NCBI GenBank assembly: GCA_010206225.2
Contig: VIQU02000019.1
Span: 20,583 to 84,582, forward strand
From: Lachnospiraceae bacterium MD308
GTDB lineage: Bacteria > Bacillota > Clostridia > Lachnospirales > Lachnospiraceae
Direction of reading: 5' to 3'
DNA: 64,000 bases
The translations under genes and the position numbers were made by a program. The notes under the pieces are model-generated. The model saw only the letters and a list, made by a program, of their open reading frames with translations. It was not told where the DNA came from and searched no databases. This document shows, one piece after another, positions 8,398 to 17,441 of the stretch; positions within the stretch are counted from its first letter, which is position 1; every line of letters begins with the position of its first letter.

Positions 8398-10149
8398 ATG
8401 AGAAAAATTATTAACTCACCGGATCATGTCGTATCGGAGATGATGGAGGGCTATATCAGCGCTTACGGAAGGTACTATGAGAAGCATCCGAATGTGAACG
8501 GCGTGATCCTGAAACAGAGGAGAAAAGATAAGGTAGCGCTTGTCATCGGCGGCGGCAGCGGTCATGAGCCGATGTTTTCCGGCTTTGTAGGAAAGGGCCT
8601 TGCGGATGCGGCGGCCTGTGGCAACATCTTTGCCTCTCCAGATCCGAACACGGTCTATGAGACGGCAAAAGCAGTGGATCAGGGGAAGGGCGTGATCTTT
8701 GTGTACGGCTGTTATGCAGGAGATAACCTGAACTTTGATATGGGCGAGGAGTTCTTAAATGACGACGGGATTCCGACGACGCATGTACGTGTATGGGATG
8801 ACGTAGCGTCCGCGCCGAAGGAGAGAATCGAAGACCGCAGGGGAATCGCGGGGGATGTGTTCGTGGTAAAGATCGCGGGAGCAGCGTGCGATGCGGGACT
8901 GTCTCTTGAGGAGGTAACAAGGGTTACAAAGAAAGCAAGGGATAACACAAAGACGATCGGAGTTGCCACGGCGCCGGCACAGCTTCCGGGAATTGACAAG
9001 CCGATCTTCGAGCTTCCAGAAGGCGAGATTGAGTACGGGATGGGGCTTCACGGGGAGAGAGGTGTGCTCCGTACCGCATGGCAGGATGCGGACGTCCTGG
9101 TGGAAAAGATGTACGGACAGATTATGGAAGATGCGGACCTTTCCGCCGGCGATGAAGTGTGCGTACTGGTAAATGGACTTGGTTCCACGACGATCACGGA
9201 GCTTGCCATCTCCTACCGCAAGGTGAAAAAGCTTTTGGACAGAGACGGAATCAAGGTACATGACACGGACCTGAACAGCTACTGTACCAGTCAGGAGATG
9301 GGCGGTTTTTCCATCACTTTATTCAAGCTGGACGAGGAGCTTAAGAAGTACTATGATATGCCCTGTTACTGCCCATTTTACGCAAAAGGAGAGCTCACCG
9401 GAGCAGGGATAGAGGAACAGGAAGAGAGTGCGGCATCGATAGAAGAGGAGCCGGAATTTGATGAGAATGATATAGAAGCGGCCAAAATCGTAAGGAGCAG
9501 GGAAGGTGTTCTTACAGAGCTGAATGCCGCAGATGCCAGAAATATGCTGATCTACATAGCGGATAAGATTATCGCGAAGAAGCCTTACCTGACAGAGATC
9601 GACAGCGCGATTGGAGACGGAGATCACGGAATCGGAATGGCAGGCGGTATGCAGAAGGCAAAGAGAAAACTTCTTAAAATGGAAGATGAAAAAAATGTAT
9701 ACGCAGTATTTGAGGCGGCCGGGAAAGCGATGCTTTTGTCTATGGGCGGAGCGTCAGGGGTAATCTTTGGAAGTCTTTATCTTGCGGGAGCGAAAGGAAT
9801 GGAGTCGAAGAGCGCGCTGAGAGCTGGGGACCTTGCGGCGATGGAGAGAATGAGCCTTGCGGCGATTCAGGAAAGAGGGAAGGCCGAAGTAGGAGATAAG
9901 ACGATGGTCGATGCATTGGTTCCGGCGGTAGAGGCGATGGAGGCAGAGCATGGGAAGGGGCTCTTAGAGATGCTGAAAGCTGCGGAGGCGGCAGCGGCTC
10001 AGGGAGTCGAGGATACGAAGAAGTATCAGGCGAAATTTGGACGTGCCAAATCACTGATGGAGAGAGCCGTCGGATATCAGGATGCAGGGGCGACCTCTGT
10101 ATGGCTGATACTGCAGGGAATGCGGGAATTTGTAGAAGATAAAATGTAA
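8398..10149 (+). CDS. Dihydroxyacetone kinase, DhaK-DhaL fusion
   Basis: A 583-residue single-chain kinase with an N-terminal DhaK domain (about 1-330) and a C-terminal DhaL nucleotide domain (about 375-583). In DhaK the substrate loop GGGSGHEPMFSGFVGKG and the hemiaminal histidine motif GMGLHGERG are present. In DhaL the Mg-binding aspartates appear in DSAIGDGDHGIGM. The fusion order matches ATP-dependent enzymes of the Citrobacter type and not the three-subunit PTS-dependent form; no DhaM is nearby. An acidic linker (EEQEESAASIEEEPEFDEND) joins the domains. It has its own promoter, but its position after an aldolase operon fits disposal of dihydroxyacetone. Confidence 0.93.
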   Translation: MRKIINSPDHVVSEMMEGYISAYGRYYEKHPNVNGVILKQRRKDKVALVIGGGSGHEPMFSGFVGKGLADAAACGNIFASPDPNTVYETAKAVDQGKGVIFVYGCYAGDNLNFDMGEEFLNDDGIPTTHVRVWDDVASAPKERIEDRRGIAGDVFVVKIAGAACDAGLSLEEVTRVTKKARDNTKTIGVATAPAQLPGIDKPIFELPEGEIEYGMGLHGERGVLRTAWQDADVLVEKMYGQIMEDADLSAGDEVCVLVNGLGSTTITELAISYRKVKKLLDRDGIKVHDTDLNSYCTSQEMGGFSITLFKLDEELKKYYDMPCYCPFYAKGELTGAGIEEQEESAASIEEEPEFDENDIEAAKIVRSREGVLTELNAADARNMLIYIADKIIAKKPYLTEIDSAIGDGDHGIGMAGGMQKAKRKLLKMEDEKNVYAVFEAAGKAMLLSMGGASGVIFGSLYLAGAKGMESKSALRAGDLAAMERMSLAAIQERGKAEVGDKTMVDALVPAVEAMEAEHGKGLLEMLKAAEAAAAQGVEDTKKYQAKFGRAKSLMERAVGYQDAGATSVWLILQGMREFVEDKM

Positions 10150-10269
10150 TGAAAGCAGCGCGGCAAACTGGACTGGTTAAGAATGCAATTATTGGCTCTT
10201 TTATTCAAGCCAAAACTGGTATACAGTATGGGAAAATAAAAAATACTAGAAAGAAAAGAGGTACTGATT

Positions 10270-10809
10270 ATGAATTCTAATCTGAAAAAAATAGTTATGG
10301 CCGCGCTGTTTGCAGCTTTAGCATGTGTTGCTACTATGTCTATACGTATTCCGACTCCCGGGACAGGCGGATATATTCATCCGGGAGATGCGATTGTCAT
10401 CCTGTCAGGTGTGATTCTCGGACCGGTATGGGGGCTTCTGGCAGCAGGAATAGGATCTGCGATGGCGGATCTTCTTGGCGGATATTTTCTCTATGTGCCG
10501 ATCACATTTGTGATAAAAGGCGCGGTTGCGTTTGTTGCCGGAATGATTTATAAAAAGATTGGGAAGACGCCGAAAAGCCATTATACAGCGGTGGTACTCG
10601 GTGGCGTGGGAGATATCGTTCTGGTTGCAGGAGGGTATTTCTTGTGTGAGATGATACTATATGGGATATCGGGAGCGGCGGCAAGTATACCGGCGAATCT
10701 GATACAGGGAATCAGCGGGCTGATTATCAGTGTTGTATTATATCCTGCATTGCTGGCGGTCCCGGATATCAGGCAGATTGCCAACGGACAGAGTACGGCT
10801 GTTTCATAA
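10270..10809 (+). CDS. ECF transporter S component, substrate unknown
   Basis: A small 179-residue membrane protein with five to six hydrophobic segments. The opening KIVMAALFAALACVATMSIRIPTPGTGGYIHPGDAIVIL and the block SGVILGPVWGLLAAGIGSAMADLLGG are typical of energy-coupling-factor substrate-specificity subunits. No ECF ATPase or T subunit is nearby, so it should use a shared module encoded elsewhere. It follows dhaKL by 120 bp on the same strand, and I see no riboswitch in that gap. The ligand cannot be named from sequence. Confidence 0.85.
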   Translation: MNSNLKKIVMAALFAALACVATMSIRIPTPGTGGYIHPGDAIVILSGVILGPVWGLLAAGIGSAMADLLGGYFLYVPITFVIKGAVAFVAGMIYKKIGKTPKSHYTAVVLGGVGDIVLVAGGYFLCEMILYGISGAAASIPANLIQGISGLIISVVLYPALLAVPDIRQIANGQSTAVS

Positions 10810-10954
10810 ATATTCATTTGTTAGGCTTGAGTTATTATTACAGTATCTGAACCGGCTCAGCAGGTGTTTGCAGAGCCCTGTCACCAGTACCGCGGGACTT
10901 CGGATGATTGAAGATGTACAATTGGAATAAACGTGAGTAAACATAATTTTCTTA

Positions 10955-10983
10955 TTGACTTTATCTTGGTAAATTGATAACAT
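10955..10983 (+). promoter_or_regulatory. Possible promoter for amino acid ABC operon
   Basis: TTGACT and TAACAT are separated by 17 bp, 43 bp before the binding-protein start. The -35 box is good and the -10 box matches four of six. The rest of the 217-bp gap (10810-11026) holds an imperfect GGCTC/GAGCC hairpin and nothing else I recognise. Confidence 0.45.
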
Positions 10984-11026
10984 TGTACCGTAGAAAATTA
11001 TAAGATAAATTTGAGGAGAAGATGTT

Positions 11027-11860
11027 ATGAAAAAATTGACTGCATTGATGTTAACTTTAATGATGGTGCTGTCTCTGGCAGCATGCGGCAGCGACAACGC
11101 CGGAGCGGATTCGGATGCTGGTTCTGATTCCAAGACGGAGGCTTCTGATGAAAGCGATATGGCTTATGTAAAGGGTAAGGGAACTTTAGTTGTAGGAATC
11201 ACGGATTTTGAGCCGATGGACTTTAAGGATGACAGTGGAGAATGGGTAGGCTTTGACGCTGATATGGCGAAGGCATTTGCAGAGAGTCTCGGCGTTAAGG
11301 CTGAATTTGTAGAGATTGACTGGGATAATAAGATCATGGAGCTTGACGGAAAGACCATTGACTGTGTATGGAACGGTATGACGCTTACAGACGAAGTGAC
11401 AAGTTCTATGGAGTGTTCCAACGCTTATTGCAATAATGCACAGGTTGTTATCGTGCCTACCGATAAGGCTGATAAATATCAGGATACTGGCAGCCTGTCC
11501 GGGCTGTCCTTTGCCGCTGAGGCGGGAAGTGCAGGAGAGGCAGAGCTGAAAAAGCTTAATATTGAGTGTACTCCTGTGAAAGCTCAGTCGGATGCGCTGA
11601 TGGAGGTAGCTGCCGGAACTTCTGACGCTGCGGTTATCGATTCTCTTATGGCGGCTGCCATGGTAGGGGAAGGCACAGGTTATGAGGATCTTACCTATAC
11701 GGTTGGATTAAACAGCGAGGAGTACGGTGTAGGCTTCCGCAAAGGTTCGGATCTTGCCGCTTCCTTAAATGACTTTTTCGCTTCCAGTTATGCTGATGGA
11801 AGTCTGGCAGAGTGTGCTGAAAAATATAGTGTTCAGGCAGCGTTGATCGAGCAGAAATAA
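11027..11860 (+). CDS. Polar amino acid ABC transporter substrate-binding lipoprotein
   Basis: A 277-residue lipoprotein with the signal MKKLTALMLTLMMVLSLAACGS (lipobox LAAC) and a short Ser/Asp-rich linker. The mature part is an SBP_bac_3 fold: KGKGTLVVGITDFEPMDFKDDSGEWVGFDADMAKAFAESLG is the classical opening and IDCVWNGMTLT the binding-cleft segment. The next two genes are a matching permease and ATPase. The family takes up polar, basic or sulfur amino acids; which one is not decidable here. Confidence 0.95.
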   Translation: MKKLTALMLTLMMVLSLAACGSDNAGADSDAGSDSKTEASDESDMAYVKGKGTLVVGITDFEPMDFKDDSGEWVGFDADMAKAFAESLGVKAEFVEIDWDNKIMELDGKTIDCVWNGMTLTDEVTSSMECSNAYCNNAQVVIVPTDKADKYQDTGSLSGLSFAAEAGSAGEAELKKLNIECTPVKAQSDALMEVAAGTSDAAVIDSLMAAAMVGEGTGYEDLTYTVGLNSEEYGVGFRKGSDLAASLNDFFASSYADGSLAECAEKYSVQAALIEQK

Positions 11861-11875
11861 AGTAAGGGAATTTTT

Positions 11876-12562
11876 ATGGAACAGATGATGGAACAGATGC
11901 CGATTGTAGTCCATGCACTGAATATCGGCTTTATACAAACGTTAAAATTATTTTTTGTCACGCTGATCGGTGCATTTCCTCTGGGACTTGTGATTGCATT
12001 CGGATCTATGTCAAAGTTTAAACCTTTGAGTTATTGTACAAAGTTGATCGTGTGGATCATCAGGGGAACACCTCTGATGATCCAGCTTTTGATTATCTAT
12101 TATTTCCCGGGACTGGTACTTCATAATCCAATCTGGGGGAGCGGTGAATCCGGACGTTTCTTAGCGGCCTCGGTGTCTTTTGTCCTGAATTATGCCTGCT
12201 ATTTTTCGGAAATCTACAGGGGCGGGATTCAGGGAGTTCCGATCGGACAGGAGGAGGCAGGGCTGGTGCTTGGCATGACGAAGAGCCAGATTTTCTTTAA
12301 GATTACGCTGCTCCAGATGATCAAGCGCATCGTGCCGCCCATGTCCAATGAGATTATTACACTGGTAAAAGATACATCCCTTGCCCGTATTATTGCTCTG
12401 CAGGAGATCATATGGGCCGGACAGGCTTTTATGAAAGGCTCCTACGGAATATCCGGCGCTATCTGGCCGCTGTTCTTTACAGCGGTGTATTATCTGATCT
12501 TTAACGGTGTTCTGACAGTCCTGCTTAGCCGTCTGGAAAGCAGATTAAATTATTTCAGGTAA
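11876..12562 (+). CDS. Amino acid ABC transporter permease (HisM/GlnP family)
   Basis: A 228-residue permease with about five membrane segments. The segment WIIRGTPLMIQLLIIYY is the family signature, and the EAA-loop equivalent lies in GIQGVPIGQEEAGLVLGMTKSQIFFKITLLQMIKRIVPP. It follows the binding protein by 15 bp and precedes the ATPase by 14 bp. It presumably acts as a homodimer because only one permease gene is present. Confidence 0.95.
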   Translation: MEQMMEQMPIVVHALNIGFIQTLKLFFVTLIGAFPLGLVIAFGSMSKFKPLSYCTKLIVWIIRGTPLMIQLLIIYYFPGLVLHNPIWGSGESGRFLAASVSFVLNYACYFSEIYRGGIQGVPIGQEEAGLVLGMTKSQIFFKITLLQMIKRIVPPMSNEIITLVKDTSLARIIALQEIIWAGQAFMKGSYGISGAIWPLFFTAVYYLIFNGVLTVLLSRLESRLNYFR

Positions 12563-12576
12563 ACGGGGAGGGAATT

Positions 12577-13362
12577 ATGGCAATTTTAGAGGTAGAACAT
12601 ATATGTAAAGCTTTTAGCCGTATGGAGGTCTTGAAGGATATCAGCTTTTCTCTGGAAAAAGGACAGGCGGTTTCCATCATAGGTTCTTCCGGAAGCGGAA
12701 AGACAACACTTCTTCGGTGTCTGAATTTTTTGGAAAGGCCGGATAAAGGAATCATACGGGTAGGAGGAGAGACGTTGTTTGACGCAGGCGATCCTTCTAC
12801 TCAGTCAGAAGCGGCGATTCGGAAGAAGAGACTGCACTTCGGACTGGTATTTCAGTCCTTTAACCTGTTCCCTCAGTATACGGCTCTTGAAAATGTGATG
12901 CTGGCAAGGGAGCTTCTAGCATCTGAACAGCCGGATTATAAAGCAAGGAAAAAAGAGATTCAGGAAGAAATCCATGCACAGGCCGGGGAACTTCTGAATC
13001 AGATGGGGCTAAGCAATCGAATGGGCAGTTATCCGCACCAGCTGTCCGGCGGACAGCAGCAGCGCGTAGCTATCGCGAGAGCGCTGGCGCTGACGCCAGA
13101 TATTCTATGTTTTGACGAACCCACATCTGCCCTTGACCCAGAGCTGACCGGAGAGGTTCTAAAGGTAATTAAGGAGCTGGCAGATAAGAAAACGACCATG
13201 ATCATTGTAACCCATGAGATGGCATTTGCAAGAGATGTGGCTGACCATACGATTTTTATGGATGACGGAGTCATTGTAGAACAGGGAGATCCCCGTCAGG
13301 TGTTTGAAGAGCCGAAAGAAGAGCGGACGAAACAGTTTTTGGCACGGTTTACACAAGGATAA
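12577..13362 (+). CDS. Amino acid ABC transporter ATP-binding protein (GlnQ family)
   Basis: A 261-residue ATPase with Walker A GSSGSGKTT, Q-loop FQSFNLFPQYT, signature LSGGQQQRVAIARAL and Walker B ILCFDEPTSALDPE, all intact. The FNLFPH/Q-type Q-loop and total length are typical of polar amino acid importers. It is the third gene of the SBP-permease-ATPase operon and is followed 12 bp later by a terminator. Confidence 0.96.
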   Translation: MAILEVEHICKAFSRMEVLKDISFSLEKGQAVSIIGSSGSGKTTLLRCLNFLERPDKGIIRVGGETLFDAGDPSTQSEAAIRKKRLHFGLVFQSFNLFPQYTALENVMLARELLASEQPDYKARKKEIQEEIHAQAGELLNQMGLSNRMGSYPHQLSGGQQQRVAIARALALTPDILCFDEPTSALDPELTGEVLKVIKELADKKTTMIIVTHEMAFARDVADHTIFMDDGVIVEQGDPRQVFEEPKEERTKQFLARFTQG

Positions 13363-13373
13363 GACAGTTTATC

Positions 13374-13406
13374 AAAATGCTGCCCGGAAGTTGCGGGCAG
13401 CATTTT
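13374..13406. terminator. Bidirectional terminator between convergent operons
   Basis: A 13-bp perfect inverted repeat AAAATGCTGCCCG / CGGGCAGCATTTT with a 7-nt loop ends in T runs on both strands. It serves the amino acid importer on the plus strand and the MacB-like operon on the minus strand. Confidence 0.9.
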
Positions 13407-13413
13407 GTCAGTA

Positions 13414-14589
13414 TTAATTATATCTAAGCGCTTCGATTGGATTTTTCTTTGCTGCTTTATTTGCCGGATATATTCCGAAAAGAACTCCAATTCCTACAGA
13501 AAACGCAATCGACAGCAATACAACTTTTGAAGACAGGCTATAGTCTACATCTCCCACGATATTAATGCTTTCTATCGCAATCCACGATACTGTGATGCCT
13601 ATCAGACATCCAAGCATGCTGATTACCAGCGCCTCTATGAGAAACTGCAGCATGATCGTCCCGCGTCCTGCGCCGACAGCTTTTCGGATACCGATTTCCC
13701 TTGTCCTTTCAGTGACAGATACCAGCATAATGTTCATGATTCCGATGCCTCCTACAAGCAGTGATATTCCGGCGATTCCGCCAAGAAGCAGCGCAAGCGT
13801 TCCGGTAACGCTGTCCATCGCTTCAGCGATAGCGGACTGATTAAATATGGAAAAAGCATCCTCATCTTGTTCAAAGCGTTCTAAAAACATGGTTTCCAGC
13901 CGGGCCTCTGCTGCATCCATATCATTTCCGTTTACTGAGATGCAGAAGGAAGTGACATTAAGATTCACATTTTCGGACAGCCGGATGAGAGAAGTATAGG
14001 GGATGAAGGCTGTATATGTGTTCCCTGTCATTGCGCTGGATGAGCTGTCATCTTCCTCTAATACACCGATAATAAGAAATTTTTTCCCGTTTAACTTGAT
14101 GTTTTCTCCAACCACATCCTTTCGCCCCATTACATCTGTTGCAAGATCTGCGTTGATGACAGCCACATTGCTGTGGTTGTCAAGGTCGGGCTTCATAAGA
14201 AAACGTCCCTGTTGTAATTTCAGTCTCTGGATATCCATATAAGCGGCGGTTGTTCCTATAATCTGAACGGTTTCCTCTGCATAAGTACTTGAAGCAGACG
14301 CAGTGCTGGCCGTAGACGGAGCGATGTTTTCAAACATATCGTCTTCTGTAAATTCCGAAAGCTCTGACAATTTTATCGGATGATTATGGTCATCGGATAT
14401 GGTCGCATTCAGCATATCGTTTCCCAATGCGTTGATGGAATCTGTAATGGAGCCTGTTGCGCCGTTTACCAGTGATACAAGTACGACCAGTGACACGACT
14501 CCGATAATAATACCGAGCATGGTCAGAAATGAACGCAGCTTGTTAGAGAGGATGGATTTCAGCGCCATTTTAAGGGATTGCGCGATCAT
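13414..14589 (-). CDS. MacB-like ABC transporter permease (FtsX domain)
   Basis: A 391-residue protein with one N-terminal membrane segment (LRSFLTMLGIIIGVVSLVVLVSLVNG), a large extracellular MacB_PCD-type domain, and three C-terminal segments forming the FtsX domain. The segment GIMNIMLVSVTERTREIGIRKAVGAGRGTIMLQFLIEA is diagnostic of this family. It lacks a fused ATPase, which the preceding gene provides. Start and stop overlap by ATGA with an AGGAGG site just upstream. The complex with ATPase and adaptor probably exports a peptide or antibiotic; the cargo is unknown. Confidence 0.93.
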   Translation of the reverse strand: MIAQSLKMALKSILSNKLRSFLTMLGIIIGVVSLVVLVSLVNGATGSITDSINALGNDMLNATISDDHNHPIKLSELSEFTEDDMFENIAPSTASTASASSTYAEETVQIIGTTAAYMDIQRLKLQQGRFLMKPDLDNHSNVAVINADLATDVMGRKDVVGENIKLNGKKFLIIGVLEEDDSSSSAMTGNTYTAFIPYTSLIRLSENVNLNVTSFCISVNGNDMDAAEARLETMFLERFEQDEDAFSIFNQSAIAEAMDSVTGTLALLLGGIAGISLLVGGIGIMNIMLVSVTERTREIGIRKAVGAGRGTIMLQFLIEALVISMLGCLIGITVSWIAIESINIVGDVDYSLSSKVVLLSIAFSVGIGVLFGIYPANKAAKKNPIEALRYN

Positions 14590-15257
14590 ACCATTACCTC
14601 CTTTGCATCACCGTCTTTCATGCGGATACTCCGTTCTGCCTGCGATGCCACAGATTCATCGTGGGTGATCAGCACGATCGTATTTCCCTGTTCGTGCAGC
14701 TCGTGGAACAGGTTCATGATCTGATATCCGGTATTGGAATCCAGATTCCCGGTAGGTTCATCCGCGAGGTAAAGCGATGGCCCTTGGGCCATCGCTCTTG
14801 CAATGGCGACTCTCTGCTGCTGACCGCCTGATAGTTGGCTGGGTTTATGTCTGCGCCGTTTATACAGTCCTACCTTATTAAGAGATTCCTTCACCCGCTC
14901 TTTTCGCTCTCTGGCCGATAGTTTTTGATAAATTAACGGCAGTTCTACGTTTTCCTCGGCGCTCATATTCCCAATCAGATGAAAACTCTGGAAGATAAAT
15001 CCGATCTTGCGGCTGCGGATGCGGGCCAGATCGCTTTCGGTGCAGTGTTCAATTGGCTGGCCGTCCAGAATGTACTGTCCCTCGTCAGGAGTATCCAGAC
15101 ATCCCATAATATTCATCATTGTAGATTTGCCGCTTCCGGACGGACCGATAATACTGACGAATTCCTCCCGGTAGATGTGAATATTTGCGTGACTGAGTGC
15201 ATGAACTTTTTCATCGCCGATCTGGTATGTCTTCGATATATTTTGAAAAATGATCAT
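14586..15257 (-). CDS. MacB/LolD-type ABC transporter ATP-binding protein
   Basis: An ATPase of about 223 residues with Walker A GPSGSGKSTMMNI, signature LSGGQQQRVAIARAM and Walker B LYLADEPTGNLDS, intact throughout. The ORF track opens at a TTG at 15275. The ATG at 15257, which gives MIIFQNISKTYQIG, lies 8 bp after an AAAGGGG ribosome site and matches the family N-terminus, so I prefer it. It sits between the adaptor and permease genes and energises that exporter. Confidence 0.93.
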   Translation of the reverse strand: MIIFQNISKTYQIGDEKVHALSHANIHIYREEFVSIIGPSGSGKSTMMNIMGCLDTPDEGQYILDGQPIEHCTESDLARIRSRKIGFIFQSFHLIGNMSAEENVELPLIYQKLSARERKERVKESLNKVGLYKRRRHKPSQLSGGQQQRVAIARAMAQGPSLYLADEPTGNLDSNTGYQIMNLFHELHEQGNTIVLITHDESVASQAERSIRMKDGDAKEVMV

Positions 15258-15271
15258 AACGATTGCCCCTT

Positions 15272-17206
15272 TCAATTCCCGGAAGATCTGCCGTCGTGTG
15301 TTATATTGTCATGAGAGCCGTCAGAATCCTGTTTTTTTCTATTGCCTTCTGGAGGGGAACCCGGCATCTGAACATCTCCGCCCATACCTCCCGGGAATCC
15401 GAAATTTTCGTTAAAACTTTCTGCTTTGTCTGCTGCGGCTCTTGTATAATATACTTCGTCGCCTTCTTCTAATCCGCTTGATATTTCGACATTCTGCCCG
15501 TCTGACAGGCCCGTTTCCACTGCGGTTTCACCAGAGAGAGTCCCGTCTTTATCTTTTTGAGTGTATACAAAAGATTTGTCGCCTCTTTGCTGCAGCGCGG
15601 TCATGGGAAGTATCAGTGTATCCTCAGCTTTACTTACTTGTATAGCGGCGGAAGCGCTCATGCCGATACGCATATTTTCATCCATAGGGACAGTGATCTC
15701 TACTTCATATTTTGTGCTGCCGTTTCCGGCGGAGGCAGTGTTACTGATCTTTGTCACTGTTCCTGTATATGATTCATTTTCTAAAGCATCTAATGTGACG
15801 GCGGCGGACTGTTCTTCTTCGACAGACAGGATGTCAAGCTCATCTACATTTACGATGATTTTCGCATAATCCTGACTTGCAATCGTAAATGCGACTGTTT
15901 CGTAAGCGCTGTATTCAGATGAGGAATCGGAAGCAGTTCCGTTTGATGAGGCGCCGCCTGATATATTGCCGGATGAAGCGCCGGATTTCGAGCCTGACTT
16001 GCCGGCAGATGAGCTGTTCTTATTTCCAGAGCTATCTGTTTTGTCCTCAGAGTTAGAACCTGCCGTATTTGAAGATTTGTCTTCTGTCTTGCTGCTGTCG
16101 GAACTATCGCCGGAGTCTGACAGGTCTGGTGCGTTGTCCTGTCCGCTTGGTGTATCGGAAGTCTTCTCATACTTTGCCACGATTTTTAGTGTATTTCCTT
16201 CTCCGGTGTGGTTGATATTCCAGTTAAAAGCGGCATCTTTTATTATTGGCAGATTTTTTTCGGAAAAGGTGTAGCCGTTTTTTGCAGTTAAGACGATCGT
16301 CGCGGTATAGACAGTTCCGCCTTGGAATACACCGCCGTTCAAGTCCCATGAGATGGTTCCGGTATACATGCTTGTTTCCGGTATGTTTTTTTGCGGCGAA
16401 GCTCCTGTTACCGGCGCCTGTATAGACAACGCTGAATAATCCGTGACGGTCTTAAGCTGTGACGGTTCATCAGAATTGTCTTCTGCATGGTTAGGATTAC
16501 TTTCTGTGTCATCAGAAGTATCAGCCGAAATATCTGCTGTTAAAAAGAGAAGCGCACGGTCACCAGAAGTACTTTCTGCGGACATCTGTGAGGTGGAATT
16601 ACTGTTTTGTCCGGCGCTGCTTCCGGAGTCTGAAGACGCGGTGTTGTTAGAGGTTTCGGAATTTTCGGAAATATTGACAGCCCCGATGATACCGCTGACC
16701 GAGGCAGTGATCACTGGTTTTTTATAAAGGGAGGTGAGCAGTTCTTCGGTCTCCTCAAGCTCGGCCTTTTCTCCGTTCAATTGTTCTTTTTCTAACGAAG
16801 ATAAATTGCTGTCATCTAACTCATCCTCAATGGATTCCAGACTATCTTTCACTTCTACTAAAAGACGGGTAACGGAGGTTTTATTAAGTTTTGCAAGTGT
16901 CTGGCCTTCTGTCACTTCCTCGCCGCTTTCTGCTTTGATCTCATCCACCTTGATTCCTGTTGGAACGGTGATATCTATTGTTTCGGAAACTTCCAGATTT
17001 CCGCTTGCATCTATTGTATTGCTGATACTCCCCTTTGTTACGGTTACGCTTTGTATGATTGATTCCCCGCTATCCTTTGCGCGTGCGTTCCTTGCCCGTA
17101 CAGAAACCGCAAATGTCCCGGCCCCCAGCACAAAAAGGATAACGATTGCAAGGATAAGATTTGCCTTCTTTTTAAATATTCTTTTTGGAAATGTTCCTGT
17201 TTTCAT
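15272..17206 (-). CDS. MacA-like periplasmic adaptor (HlyD/RND family) with large low-complexity insertion
   Basis: A 644-residue membrane-anchored adaptor, much longer than the roughly 400 residues usual for the family. It has an N-terminal membrane segment (NLILAIVILFVLGAGTFAVSV), the first half of a lipoyl domain (VDEIKAESGEEVTEGQTLAKL), a coiled-coil hairpin of about 45 residues, and the second lipoyl half (ITASVSGIIGAVN). A Ser/Asp/Asn-rich insertion of roughly 250 residues follows. Inside it is an islet, YTGTISWDLNGGVF...YTATIVLTAKNGYTF, that resembles repeats of Firmicute surface proteins. The beta-barrel and membrane-proximal domains resume at YETVAFTIASQDYAKI. The tail is rich in Gly, Pro and Asp. 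It heads the minus-strand exporter operon behind an AGGAGG site. Confidence 0.9.
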   Translation of the reverse strand: MKTGTFPKRIFKKKANLILAIVILFVLGAGTFAVSVRARNARAKDSGESIIQSVTVTKGSISNTIDASGNLEVSETIDITVPTGIKVDEIKAESGEEVTEGQTLAKLNKTSVTRLLVEVKDSLESIEDELDDSNLSSLEKEQLNGEKAELEETEELLTSLYKKPVITASVSGIIGAVNISENSETSNNTASSDSGSSAGQNSNSTSQMSAESTSGDRALLFLTADISADTSDDTESNPNHAEDNSDEPSQLKTVTDYSALSIQAPVTGASPQKNIPETSMYTGTISWDLNGGVFQGGTVYTATIVLTAKNGYTFSEKNLPIIKDAAFNWNINHTGEGNTLKIVAKYEKTSDTPSGQDNAPDLSDSGDSSDSSKTEDKSSNTAGSNSEDKTDSSGNKNSSSAGKSGSKSGASSGNISGGASSNGTASDSSSEYSAYETVAFTIASQDYAKIIVNVDELDILSVEEEQSAAVTLDALENESYTGTVTKISNTASAGNGSTKYEVEITVPMDENMRIGMSASAAIQVSKAEDTLILPMTALQQRGDKSFVYTQKDKDGTLSGETAVETGLSDGQNVEISSGLEEGDEVYYTRAAADKAESFNENFGFPGGMGGDVQMPGSPPEGNRKKQDSDGSHDNITHDGRSSGN

Positions 17207-17377
17207 AGATTCCTCCTTTTTCCCGTCATTTTACATCCTTATTTTATTTTTAAACTGTGAAAGTTTGTTGGGGAAAGTGTGTTTATTCTATGAAAATTTT
17301 CAATGTATATCCAATGTTCAATACTTTGGTTTTGAAGTTATCAGAAAATTCAATAACTGGCATTTTGCATCTGCCGC

Positions 17378-17406
17378 TATACATTATTAATAAAATAAGC
17401 TATAAT
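17378..17406 (+). promoter_or_regulatory. Predicted promoter for the acetyltransferase operon
   Basis: TATACA and TATAAT are separated by 17 bp. Transcription would begin near 17412, only a few bases before the ATG at 17418, which argues for the downstream GTG at 17442 as the translated start. Upstream, 17207-17377 is the divergent AT-rich gap to the exporter operon, and I saw no clear site for the minus strand there. Confidence 0.6.
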
Positions 17407-17441
17407 TGTAAAGAATCATGGGAATCAGGGGGAATTTGAAG

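Noticed and set aside
10192-10210. TTGGCT...AGCCAA inverted repeat between dhaKL and the ECF S component
   Set aside because: Only six pairs, no T tract, and no resemblance to a riboswitch known to me; not enough to call a terminator or regulator.
10887-10895. GTACCGCGG before the amino acid importer, resembling part of a T-box core
   Set aside because: The essential upstream GGGTG/TGG bulge is missing (the sequence is CACCAGTACCGCGG) and no terminator with a T run follows.
15966-17390. Several plus-strand Ser-rich ORFs of 90-218 codons opposite the adaptor gene
   Set aside because: They mirror the Ser/Asp-rich insertion and other parts of the minus-strand adaptor and have no ribosome sites or recognisable domains.
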